NCBI GenBank assembly: GCA_003140705.1
Contig: PLKU01000304.1
Coordinates: forward strand, 1 to 10,307
Reading direction: 5' to 3'
Length of the DNA: 10,307 bases
Source of the DNA: Acidobacteriaceae bacterium
GTDB lineage: Bacteria; Acidobacteriota; Terriglobia; Terriglobales; Acidobacteriaceae
Made by a program: the position numbers and the translations under genes. Below are positions 1-6,684 of the stretch, piece after piece. How positions within the stretch are numbered: position 1 is the stretch's first letter; each line of letters starts with the position of its first letter. Under the pieces are notes generated by a model, which did no database searches, was not told the DNA's origin, and saw nothing but the letters and a program-made list of their open reading frames with translations.

Positions 1-295
1 CGGCATTGAGCCCAAACGAACCCGCCTTCGAAGCCCGTGACAGAACGACGTCGCCGAACGCTTGGTCGGCAACTGCCGCCGGGATCTTCTCGACCATGTG
101 ATCGTTGTCAATGAGCGGCTTCTTAGACGCATTATGAAGGAGTACGTCCACTGCTATCACGAGGACCGAACGCATCTCGCATTGGCCAAGGGAACGCCCG
201 GCGGTCGTGAGGAAGCGGACGTGACTGAGGCTGCCAGCATTGCGGTGATGACGAGGCTAGGCGGTCTGCATCATCGCTACGATCTGGCCGCCTAA
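1..295 (+). pseudogene. IS-type DDE integrase/transposase, C-terminal remnant with internal stop
   Basis: The frame beginning at base 2 encodes the end of an integrase-core (rve) transposase: a GIE...RSP segment, a QND.AERLVG block holding the likely catalytic glutamate (codon 56-58), an RRDLLDHVIVVNER block, the YHEDRTHLAL motif, and a LGGLHHRYD tail ending in TAA at 293-295. These are hallmarks of integrase-core transposases common in soil bacteria. The 5' part lies outside the window. Within the visible part the codon expected to be Trp in the usual RSPWQN motif is TGA (38-40), most simply a TGG to TGA change, so the protein would be cut just before its catalytic glutamate. An initiation at TTG 62 would yield only a fragment without function. 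No terminal inverted repeat or target duplication was recognised downstream. I am confident of the family and of the inactivation. The exact IS family is not assigned. Confidence 0.8.
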
Positions 296-1038
296 GTCAG
301 CAATTCGATCAATTCCCAAAGAAAGCACGGACGACAGGCGGGAGAAGTGCGCGTGATGGCCCTTCGCCGCAAACTTCGACGCTTCTTCGCAGCAATCCGT
401 AACCAACAAGCACCTCATTCTCACCTGAAACTCCCGGCCAAAAGTGTTCCCTACATCTCAAACAAAGTCCCTGTTGCGCCCGGATGGCATTTTGGCGAGG
501 CACAGCCCGAGAATTTGAAAAACATACGGCTGGGATGGTCGGATACAGTCCTCGCTGGCGGTGACCGGCCTGCTGGCGTCAAACCGGGGGATCGGATCAT
601 CTTCCTTTTTGAAGCGTCACTGGAAGAGGAGCGCGATGTTGTGGACTCTGGGATTGGCCCCTGCAGTTATGTACTCGGCAACGCGCAAAATCTGGCGGCG
701 GTCGAAAAAGGAATCGAGATTGATGGCCTTTCTACTCACCCATGAATTACTCGCTGCCGGTGGAGGTCGGTTGACCAGGAATCCGGGCCTTGGTCGGTCA
801 AATGTTGATAACTGGGCTTTCCACCACTTGAGATCAGAACGGCTTCATTGAAAGCTGAGAATCCGGCCGGTGACTCATGATTCCCGGATCCTGGTGCCAC
901 TCTCGGTATCTCACCGCAGCTTGGCGACAACTCCTGGATCTCTTGAGCCAGATCTCGGCCTCGTGTCTCTCAATTCCCTGCCCCAGTGACAGAGGGCGGC
1001 CCGAGTTTGGATTCCATCTATATATCGGGGTAAGCTGA
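296..1038. other. Intergenic region without a recognisable gene
   Basis: No open frame here resembles a protein family I know. The longest frames (347-745 and 561-851 on the plus strand) start without a convincing ribosome binding site, overlap each other and have unremarkable composition. The second has one short hydrophobic stretch between basic residues (about 640-700), which might be a vestige of a membrane protein but cannot be assigned. The region lies between an inactivated transposase and a decayed coding remnant, so it is probably degraded accessory DNA. Confidence 0.5.
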
Positions 1039-1279
1039 TGCGGCGCCAGCGCGCGGGAAGATTCATTTCTCAGGCCCTTCACTCATACCAATTTCTCTCA
1101 CATCAACAGGCACAAAACATCGGGCTGCATGCGGAGAGAGTACAACGAGGCTAAGAATACCCGAATCCATGTATGAGCGCTGGTTCGATCCAGGTTTGGA
1201 GCAATATGGGGCAATGAGCAACGAGAGCCATGGGAAATACGGGAACGATGGGATTGTGTTTACTGTAAGTTACAGATTC
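1039..1279 (+). pseudogene. Decayed coding remnant, outer-membrane beta-barrel-like C terminus
   Basis: The frame 1039-1173 reads ...TNFSHINRHKTSG...REYNEAKNTRIHV and stops at TGA 1171-1173. The next frame, from ATG 1169, continues with YERWFDPGLEQYGAM...YGNDGIVFTVSYRF (to 1279). Joined by a single frameshift near 1170, the two make a coherent protein tail. The final IVFTVSYRF alternates hydrophobic residues and ends in Tyr-x-Phe, as does the C-terminal beta-signal of outer-membrane barrel proteins. The codon after the Phe is TAC (1280-1282), one base from a stop, and the frame then runs on to TAA 1328-1330. No start, ribosome site or upstream barrel body is evident, so this is at most a relic. 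The family is not identified. The beta-barrel reading is an inference from the terminal pattern only, and chance open frame remains possible. Confidence 0.3.
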
Positions 1280-1295
1280 TACAAGACTACTACGA

Positions 1296-1319
1296 GTTCA
1301 AATCCAACTCTCTCCGCCA
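1296..1319 (+). other. tRNA-Ser 3'-end-like segment, possible attachment-site relic
   Basis: The segment has the exact layout of a tRNA 3' end. G53 (1296) precedes a seven-base T loop TTCAAAT (1297-1303), followed by C61 and the rest of a 3' T stem (1304-1308). Then come a seven-base 3' acceptor strand TCTCTCC (1309-1315), a G discriminator and CCA (1317-1319). The acceptor and discriminator are typical of tRNA-Ser. The 5' T stem (1292-1296) pairs only at the first position, so no intact tRNA is present. Such 3' tRNA fragments are left where integrative elements recombine into tRNA genes. Decay or chance similarity are the alternatives. Confidence 0.3.
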
Positions 1320-1321
1320 GA

Positions 1322-1360
1322 AGAAAATAAAGAACTTACACTAGAAAATAGAAAACTTGC
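1322..1360. repeat. Imperfect 21-bp-period direct repeat, AT-rich
   Basis: Two 18-base copies, AGAAAATAAAGAACTTAC (1322-1339) and AGAAAATAGAAAACTTGC (1343-1360), differ at three positions and are offset by 21 bases, about two helical turns. The stretch is much richer in A than its surroundings and lies directly after the tRNA-like segment. It could be a protein-binding repeat, an attachment-site arm region or a simple duplication. No function can be read from the sequence. Confidence 0.5.
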
Positions 1361-1460
1361 GTGATCAGGGGATATTTCAGGATGCTCCCAGTGCCTTCCC
1401 GTTTCCAAAGGGTCATCCCAATCCCCCAGACAAGTTCGATGGGCGTGCCGGCGCCGCCGC

Positions 1461-1495
1461 ACCAAACAGACCAGTTTTCAGCCAGTATGTTTGGT
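1461..1495 (-). terminator. Stem-loop downstream of the GH100-like gene, possible terminator
   Basis: ACCAAACA (1461-1468) and TGTTTGGT (1488-1495) form a perfect eight-base inverted repeat with a 19-base loop. It begins 11 bases after the glycosidase stop codon in the direction of transcription. There is no U-tract after the stem on the minus strand; a GC-rich stretch follows instead. It is therefore not a textbook intrinsic terminator. It may stabilise the 3' end of the transcript or mark the end of the operon. Confidence 0.3.
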
Positions 1496-1506
1496 ACTGT
1501 CCAGGG

Positions 1507-2703
1507 CTACATTGTTGCGCTCAGATTGCCCCCGCGTATGTCGTCGAAGAACGGTGTGCCCCGCTTCAAAACACACTCAGCAGCGTATAGGTACATGGCG
1601 GCTGACCAGGTTTGCCAATCCCGGCCGGTGGGCTTACCGGTTTGCGCGTGAATCCACTCGTTAAAGCCCCACTCCGCCGCGTTTTCATGCCACGGCTTGA
1701 CCAGTTCTGTCAGCGCCAATAACTTTCGCTCTGCCAGATCCATCTGCCCTGAGGCAACGCACGCCGAGACGTAGAAGCCACAAATGAACGGCCACACTCC
1801 CCCGTTGTGATAGTCTCCCGGCCGGTTATAGCGCTCGTATCGTGGCAGCCAATCCGCATGATGGGGCAGAATGTAAGGAAACAGACAGGGCGGCAAATCC
1901 ACGGCAAGTTCTCCGTGACCCCGCATGGCCTCGCACTCGGCTTCAATCCACGTCAGCATGTTCGTTGCCCATTGAGGTGAAGCAATCCCGGTGAGAATCG
2001 CCAGACTGTTGCCAAGCAGGTCGAAACGGTCACTGTTCATGACTTTGTACGAATAAAGTGCGTAGTAGGGCGCGGTTGGCTCGACAAGAGCCTCTTGCTC
2101 ATAGCTATTCTTCAGTTCGCCACTGACCTCCAGACGGCTCATCAATCTGCGCAGTTGGTCGGCAGACTCGTGTTCACCATAAAGACGAAGATACGAATAG
2201 ACGATCATATTCACGTACAGCCCATAGCCCATCACATACTGTTCATCACGCCAATCGCTGGTGGGCAACTGTGCGACCATCACCCTGTCATCGGGGCTCT
2301 GGTACTGCATCCACTTCTGGGCCTTCTCTGCTGCTTCAAGAAGGAACTCCGGCTGGTTCCTCGATATTCTGTAGAGAGCCAGTCCGAATAGGAAGAGCGG
2401 CGTCGAGTCGCTGGAACCGCGGTTATCGGGATCGTGCGCGAGGGATGGGATGTGGCCGTGTACTGTCTGATTGTCGGCAAGCGTTACCAGTGTGCGTTCC
2501 AGAGCGTCCGCGAGTTGCTGGTTGCCAGTGGCCAGAAAGCCGAGAGCTGAAATCATCAGGTCCCGGGTGTAGGGTTCCGGATATCCCCAGCCAGCGGTTC
2601 GAGGCAGTCCTTGAAATGGCCCCTGTGCGTTATGCAGCAGGATTTGGAGAGCCGCCTCTTTGGCCTGCTCGATAGAAGCTAGCGACTTATCGTCCAAAGA
2701 CAT
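1507..2703 (-). CDS. GH100-like (alpha/alpha)6-barrel glycoside hydrolase (neutral/alkaline invertase or debranching-enzyme-like)
   Basis: The 398-residue protein is likely a cytosolic sugar hydrolase; no signal peptide is seen. Family clues, in order, are YPEPYTRDLM (about 42-50), the TSDWRDEQ block with Asp150, a helix-rich middle, GDYHNGGVWP (297-305), which is typical of the invertase/GH100 and related glucan-debranching clan, and FNEWIHAQTGK...DWQTW (347-367) with Glu349. Asp150 and Glu349 are my candidate catalytic acid and base, by position only. Length is close to the GH100 catalytic core. Start: a longer frame runs to 2865, but it would overlap the upstream glycosyltransferase. ATG 2703 follows AGGAG at a short three-base distance and gives a natural N terminus. 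It is the last gene of the minus-strand cluster, 56 bp after the glycosyltransferase. Substrate is unknown: sucrose, trehalose-like or glucosyl-glycerate-type compounds are all possible. Confidence 0.75.
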   Translation of the reverse strand: MSLDDKSLASIEQAKEAALQILLHNAQGPFQGLPRTAGWGYPEPYTRDLMISALGFLATGNQQLADALERTLVTLADNQTVHGHIPSLAHDPDNRGSSDSTPLFLFGLALYRISRNQPEFLLEAAEKAQKWMQYQSPDDRVMVAQLPTSDWRDEQYVMGYGLYVNMIVYSYLRLYGEHESADQLRRLMSRLEVSGELKNSYEQEALVEPTAPYYALYSYKVMNSDRFDLLGNSLAILTGIASPQWATNMLTWIEAECEAMRGHGELAVDLPPCLFPYILPHHADWLPRYERYNRPGDYHNGGVWPFICGFYVSACVASGQMDLAERKLLALTELVKPWHENAAEWGFNEWIHAQTGKPTGRDWQTWSAAMYLYAAECVLKRGTPFFDDIRGGNLSATM

Positions 2704-2759
2704 AGACTCCTCGATGACGCGCTGGGTTGGGGGGGCGAGTAGTCGCGCCTCGTTGCTTT

Positions 2760-3902
2760 CTACCGGATACCCAATCGATCGGAAACGATCTCCACAAATT
2801 GTCTCGCGACCTGGCGATAGTCGAATAGATCGACCACACGCTTGCGGCCCGCTTCTCCCATGCACTGACGCAAAGCGCTGTCCTGCATGAGAAGACGAAG
2901 GTACTTTGCGATGTCGGGTACGCTGGCTCGGTATTCGGCCGTCCGAGGATTTGGAAACACGATGCGATGACTTTTCTCATAGTCGTGCCCTTCGCCGTAA
3001 AGTGCCTCGGTGATTTTTCTTTCCTCTGCCACTTTCGCCAGAAATGCCGTCTCGCCATGGACCATCGTGTCGCGAAATGCCATGGCATCGATTGCGATCA
3101 CTGGCTTTTCGCAGGCATTCGCCTCCACCTGAATCATGCCAAAACCCTCCAGCCGCGAAGGCGCAGCGTAGATGTCGCAGGCAGACAATAGGTAGGGCAT
3201 GAAATTCTGCGAGACAACATTGGTCGAGAAGGTGACTTTCTCTCCTATGCCCAAATCGGCTGCGAGTTTGAGGTCGATCAGGTTTTGTTGGTCAGTGCGG
3301 GCTTGAGGCCAGACCTTGCAGACATATCTCCAGTCTGGAGCCTCGGCATCTATCAGCGCCAATGCCTGCATAACCTCCTGAGCACCTTTAGAAGCACCAT
3401 CGCCGCCGGCGGTCAGGATCATCAATTGGTTTTGCGAAACCCCCAAATCCTCGCGGATCGATTCGACCTTCAGGTCATTGCGGCTATGCGGCGCGTAGCG
3501 ATCTGTATCGCAACCCACGGGCAGCACCACAATGTTGTCTCCCTTGATGCCATCCCGTATATAGACCTCTCTCACCCAGTTGGAGGTGACCAGAATCAGC
3601 GGCAGAGCATTCAGCACTTCACGGTGTTCCGCGATATAGCCATCGGCCACAAGCCACGGCACGGCCTTCATTCCAAACTGCTGCGGGTGCAGAACCAGGT
3701 TAGGAACATGACCCCAGAACCCCACGCCGACCACCACATCGGGCTTAAACCAGCGATAGTACCACTCCTTTTCCAATTCCGATTCCAGGTGGACCGGGTG
3801 GACATCCACGCCCATCTCACGCAGGCCCCGGCACAATAGCTCTCCTTGCAGTGCCAAACCTGCCGCCGGCGCCGGATATTCGCTCAGTACAAGTACTTTC
3901 AC
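2760..3902 (-). CDS. GT4-family glycosyltransferase (GT-B fold)
   Basis: The 380-residue retaining glycosyltransferase would transfer a sugar from an NDP-sugar to an unknown acceptor in the cytoplasm. The N-terminal Rossmann half starts MKVLVLSEYPAPAAGLAL. The C-terminal half has the linker TAGGDGASKGAQEVM with Lys172 and the donor-site EX7E motif, EGFGMIQVE (Glu252 and Glu260), followed by KPVIA and a GETAFL segment, as in GT4 enzymes. Residues about 302-330 form a loop longer than usual. Start is GTG 3902; its first base is the last base of the deacetylase TAG stop, and GGGAG lies upstream at a good distance, which indicates translational coupling. The protein ends RLGIR with TAG at 2760-2762. 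Pairing with a PIG-L deacetylase recalls MshA/MshB and BshA/BshB, but this protein is not clearly either GT. The acceptor cannot be predicted. Confidence 0.85.
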   Translation of the reverse strand: MKVLVLSEYPAPAAGLALQGELLCRGLREMGVDVHPVHLESELEKEWYYRWFKPDVVVGVGFWGHVPNLVLHPQQFGMKAVPWLVADGYIAEHREVLNALPLILVTSNWVREVYIRDGIKGDNIVVLPVGCDTDRYAPHSRNDLKVESIREDLGVSQNQLMILTAGGDGASKGAQEVMQALALIDAEAPDWRYVCKVWPQARTDQQNLIDLKLAADLGIGEKVTFSTNVVSQNFMPYLLSACDIYAAPSRLEGFGMIQVEANACEKPVIAIDAMAFRDTMVHGETAFLAKVAEERKITEALYGEGHDYEKSHRIVFPNPRTAEYRASVPDIAKYLRLLMQDSALRQCMGEAGRKRVVDLFDYRQVARQFVEIVSDRLGIR

Positions 3903-4567
3903 TATTCGATCTCCCAGGATGGTATGCGTTCTGCTGCCGCTTCAATCGAGTCAAAACACCAAAAGCCTTCTTCTCGAGGTGTGCTCTGCGTCTCCCAACT
4001 TTCGGGTCCGTACCCGTAGACGTCGGTAATCAGCCGGCGCTTTTCAAGCCAGACGTTCTCTGCCAACATGTCACGCCGATCAGCATCGTCGCGAACCCGA
4101 GGCAAATACGCGTGCCCTCCATCTTCGTAAGCAAAAAGCCATAGGCGGTTTGTGGCGATGCTGCCCGATCGCCAAAGCTCAACTACGCTTCCGCAGCACT
4201 CCTCATGCCGGCGGTGACGTGTGTATTCGCCCTTTGGGCCATGGGTAAGAACCAGGCTGTAACTGTTTCCAGCCAATAATCGGGTTATAGTTTCCTGAAT
4301 CTGTTCGATTGGTAGCGGCAGTTGGTCGGGCTCATCATCCAGATCCGCCATCTCACCCATCGCCCTCAATTGCTCCAGGACCCGGCGGAACTTTGGTGCA
4401 CGATCCGCATCGGATGATCTGCAAAGAGTCACTATCCGCCAATCAAATTCGGGATGGGTCAGAATGTAGCCGCCGCACCAGAGTGTCTCATCGTCCGGGT
4501 GGGCAATGACAACTGCGGCGCGCTGGCGAGGACCGAGTATCATCTGATCGTGGTGGGCTGGCGTCAC
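3902..4567 (-). CDS. PIG-L/LmbE-family zinc-dependent N-deacetylase
   Basis: The 221-residue protein belongs to the family that removes N-acetyl groups from N-acetylglucosaminyl compounds, for example MshB, BshB and the PIG-L step of GPI synthesis. The signature AHPDDE (22-27) supplies zinc ligands His23 and Asp26 and the catalytic Asp25. A second block HGPKGEYTRHRRHEE (109-123) supplies the third ligand, His118 or His121. Length is typical. Start is GTG 4567 with GGAG four bases away; it overlaps, as GTGA, the stop of a 17-codon frame (4617-4564). An alternative ATG lies eight codons inside. The gene lies 54 bp after the nitroreductase and overlaps the glycosyltransferase by one base, so the two are almost surely co-translated and act on the same compound. 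The substrate is unknown. Confidence 0.85.
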   Translation of the reverse strand: MTPAHHDQMILGPRQRAAVVIAHPDDETLWCGGYILTHPEFDWRIVTLCRSSDADRAPKFRRVLEQLRAMGEMADLDDEPDQLPLPIEQIQETITRLLAGNSYSLVLTHGPKGEYTRHRRHEECCGSVVELWRSGSIATNRLWLFAYEDGGHAYLPRVRDDADRRDMLAENVWLEKRRLITDVYGYGPESWETQSTPREEGFWCFDSIEAAAERIPSWEIE

Positions 4568-4617
4568 TGTTCTCCACGGAAAACGCCAGAGGGTCGATTT
4601 TCGCTTTCTTCGCTCAT
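4564..4617 (-). CDS. Possible 17-codon leader ORF coupled to the deacetylase start
   Basis: ATG 4617 is preceded by GAGGTG seven bases upstream, a sequence that forms the last codons of the nitroreductase gene. The peptide MSEESENRPSGVFRGEQ ends at TGA 4564-4566, which overlaps the GTG start of the deacetylase. It may be a coupling leader, or the original N terminus of the deacetylase separated by a frameshift. Expression is unproven and no homologue is known to me. Confidence 0.25.
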   Translation of the reverse strand: MSEESENRPSGVFRGEQ

Positions 4618-4621
4618 CCAG

Positions 4622-5359
4622 TTACACCTCAATCGTGAAGCCCTGCTTTTGGGCAACAGACTTGATCAATCGGGAAAACGTGCTGTAGTGCTGCGCCATA
4701 TTTGCCGACCATGACAACCCGTCGGTGCGCCCAATTCTTTGCCAGTACGCCTGAAGGGTCCGATCGTAGGCGTCAATCGCCGGCTTTATGGCCTCCGGAT
4801 GATACTTTTCGTCATGACGAAAACTCTGGATCGACATGCGGGGCTTTTGTGGGGACTCTTCGCCGACGTATCCGAGCACGACTCCGTCCACCGGAAAAGT
4901 GTTTGGCGGCAACCCAAGCAGATCGATCATTGCCTGTGGATCGCGGCGAATTCCGCCTATGGGGACTACCCCGAGGCCGGAAGCGCGGGACGCAGCCATG
5001 ATTGTCGCCATCGCGATTCCGGCGTCGCTGACCGCGGCCACAATCCCTTCAAGACTGCGCTGAAAGACCTGTTTGCCCCCGGCGTTCTCGACGCCCAAGC
5101 CCGTCTTATAGAGATCTACGATTACCGCGATGAACACCGGTGCCTGCGCAATCCATGGCTGGCCACCGGCAATTTCAGCTATGCGTGCGCGGCTCTTCTC
5201 ATTGCGTACGACAACGAGCGATACCTCCTGGCTGTTAGTGGAGGTCGGAGCACGATGTGCGGCTTCGATGATCGCTTCAAGAACTCCATCCGGGATTGGG
5301 TCGGTCTTATAGCTTCGGCTACTGTGGTGCGCCTGCAATAGGCGGATGGTCTCATTCAT
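4622..5359 (-). CDS. NfsA-like FMN nitroreductase (NAD(P)H-dependent oxidoreductase)
   Basis: This 245-residue flavoprotein of the nitroreductase fold probably uses NAD(P)H to reduce nitroaromatics, quinones or flavin. The N-terminal FMN-phosphate site reads HHSSRSYK (11-18), followed by APTSTNSQ (37-44), where Ser40 and Gln44 match the NfsA pattern. PIGGIRRDP (133-141) and the VDGVVLGYVGE segment (157-167) are the second FMN loop of the NfsA/Frp type. The C-terminal third (about 180-245) resembles the NfsA extension that shapes the NADPH pocket. Length equals E. coli NfsA within a few residues. Start ATG 5359 has GAGGAG five bases upstream; the open frame extends to 5446 but would overlap the ene-reductase gene. 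It lies 79 bp after that gene in the same direction, so the two flavoenzymes probably respond to the same electrophile or xenobiotic stress. Confidence 0.85.
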   Translation of the reverse strand: MNETIRLLQAHHSSRSYKTDPIPDGVLEAIIEAAHRAPTSTNSQEVSLVVVRNEKSRARIAEIAGGQPWIAQAPVFIAVIVDLYKTGLGVENAGGKQVFQRSLEGIVAAVSDAGIAMATIMAASRASGLGVVPIGGIRRDPQAMIDLLGLPPNTFPVDGVVLGYVGEESPQKPRMSIQSFRHDEKYHPEAIKPAIDAYDRTLQAYWQRIGRTDGLSWSANMAQHYSTFSRLIKSVAQKQGFTIEV

Positions 5360-5379
5360 CGAGGCTCCTCGTTTGCTTC

Positions 5380-5413
5380 GACCAACTATTATCAAGAACC
5401 CAACAGACCAACT
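5380..5413. promoter_or_regulatory. Paired GACCAACT direct repeat upstream of the nitroreductase gene
   Basis: GACCAACT occurs at 5380-5387 and again at 5406-5413, a period of 26 bases, in the 79-bp gap before the nitroreductase start. Between the copies the minus strand carries a GATAAT-like -10 sequence; the only TTGTCA-like -35 lies at an over-long spacing of about 20. It could be an operator with an internal promoter that lets the nitroreductase and later genes be expressed apart from the ene-reductase. This is an inference. Confidence 0.2.
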
Positions 5414-5438
5414 TGACAACGACTCCATTGAACTTTCG

Positions 5439-6494
5439 CTACACACTCAGCGCAGGGTAGTCGGTATAGCCATGTGGCCCCAATGTGAAGAAGGTGCTTG
5501 GGTCCGGTACATTGAGCGATGCTTGGCTCGTAAACCGAGCAGGCAAATCGGGGTTGGCGATAAAAAGCTGGCCGAAGGCTACCGCATCTGCCTCACCATT
5601 CTCGATGACCTGATCCGCTTGTGCCAGCGTGTATTTTTCATTCGCGATGTATACGCCTCCGAATTCCTTCTTGAGTTGCGGACCCAATCGGTCGGGCCCA
5701 AAGTACTCGCGCGCGAACAGGAAGCCGAGTCCGCGTCTGCCTAGCTGACGCGCCACATAGCCGAATGTTGCTGGCGGGTTTGAATCATGCATATCCTGAG
5801 AATCGCCACGCGGCGCCAGATGCATACCCACGCGCTTGGCGCCCCAAACTGAGATCACCGCATCGGCGACCTCAAGCATAAGCCTGGCGCGGTTTTCAAT
5901 CGATCCGCCGTATTCGTCTGGACGATGATTGGATCCGTCCTGTAAGAACTGATCGAGCAGGTAGCCATTGGCTCCATGTATCTCCACACCGTCAAAGCCA
6001 GCCTGTTTCGCGTTCTCGGCTCCTTTGCGGAAGGCCTCAACGATGCCCGGGATTTCGGACGTCTCAAGCGCGCGTGGCGTCACATAATCCGTAACAGGGC
6101 GCACCAGGCTTACATGGCCGGCAGGCCGGATCGCGCTTGGAGCAACGGGAAGTTTACCTTCCAGAAAGCGTGGGTCTGAGATGCGGCCCACATGCCAGAG
6201 TTGTGCAAAGATCCGGCCCCCTGCCTGGTGCACTGAATTCGTCACGAATTTCCAGGCTTCGATTTGGTCTGGTGACCAAATCCCCGGCACATTCGCGTAG
6301 CCAACGCCTTGCGGTACAACCGGGATGCCTTCGGAGATGATCAGGCCTGCACCCGCACGCTGTGTATAGTATTCGACCATGAGCTGCGTCGGAATGTGCT
6401 CTGGTGTGCCACGCAAGCGAGTAAGCGGAGCCATAATAACCCGGTTCGGAAGGTGAATCTCGCCGATCTGGATGGGGTCTAACAGAGAAATCAT
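5439..6494 (-). CDS. Old Yellow Enzyme-family FMN ene-reductase (NemA/xenobiotic-reductase type)
   Basis: This 351-residue TIM-barrel flavoprotein reduces activated C=C bonds or nitro compounds at NAD(P)H expense in the cytoplasm. Motifs in order are the FMN-binding MAPLTRLR with Thr25, QLWHVGR with Trp100 and His101, and the active-site EIHGANGYLLDQFLQ, where His173 and Asn176 bind the substrate carbonyl or nitro group and Tyr178 is the proton donor. Then come DEYGGSIENR (193-202), DAVAFGQLFIANPDL (303-317) and the C-terminal GYTDYP typical of classical OYEs. Length matches the family. The start ATG 6494 follows AAGGA, but that site is the left arm of a small inverted repeat (6495-6508). It leads a probable five-gene transcript. 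The NemA-type assignment is firm at family level; the true substrate is unknown. Confidence 0.93.
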   Translation of the reverse strand: MISLLDPIQIGEIHLPNRVIMAPLTRLRGTPEHIPTQLMVEYYTQRAGAGLIISEGIPVVPQGVGYANVPGIWSPDQIEAWKFVTNSVHQAGGRIFAQLWHVGRISDPRFLEGKLPVAPSAIRPAGHVSLVRPVTDYVTPRALETSEIPGIVEAFRKGAENAKQAGFDGVEIHGANGYLLDQFLQDGSNHRPDEYGGSIENRARLMLEVADAVISVWGAKRVGMHLAPRGDSQDMHDSNPPATFGYVARQLGRRGLGFLFAREYFGPDRLGPQLKKEFGGVYIANEKYTLAQADQVIENGEADAVAFGQLFIANPDLPARFTSQASLNVPDPSTFFTLGPHGYTDYPALSV

Positions 6495-6508
6495 AAGGAT
6501 AAATCCTT
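6495..6508 (-). promoter_or_regulatory. Inverted repeat occluding the ene-reductase ribosome binding site
   Basis: On the minus strand the leader reads AAGGATTTATCCTT immediately before the ATG. AAGGA, the only plausible Shine-Dalgarno, can pair with UCCUU across a UUUA loop and so bury the site. Alternatively, the near-palindrome may be a small operator. It is a direct sequence observation; a regulatory role is inferred. Confidence 0.35.
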
Positions 6509-6684
6509 CGTGAAAAGCGTTCTGTTATTTGGATATTTCCGACGGATGAAAGATGGCAAATCTGAATGTCCATCGGATATGCAAAGTGTGCAGGTTGGAC
6601 ACAATTAGCCTGCAATGATTGACTCTGTGATTGCACTACGCGCCGGGTGAATCTTCTGCTCCCTTTTGCTCATTCTGTTTGTCT

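Noticed and set aside
347..851. Two overlapping plus-strand frames (132 and 96 codons), one with a short hydrophobic stretch
   Set aside because: No family resemblance, no good ribosome site, and they overlap in different frames; treated as chance or unrecognisable relic.
1131..1319. Complete tRNA or tmRNA gene
   Set aside because: Ends look tRNA-like, but the T stem does not pair, no anticodon arm is found, and 187 bases is too long for a tRNA and too short and unlike for tmRNA.
2704..2865. 54-residue N-terminal extension of the GH100-like protein
   Set aside because: It overlaps the glycosyltransferase gene and has no family-like sequence; ATG 2703 has its own AGGAG.
3285..3839. 184-codon plus-strand frame opposite the glycosyltransferase
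   Set aside because: Antisense shadow of a well-supported GT4 gene; no motif of its own.
5360..5446. 29-residue N-terminal extension of the nitroreductase
   Set aside because: It would overlap the ene-reductase 3' end, while ATG 5359 has a strong GAGGAG and matches the family start.
6586..6602. GTGT...ACAC dyad upstream of the ene-reductase as a repressor site
   Set aside because: Only four bases pair on each side and the centre does not match; expected by chance.
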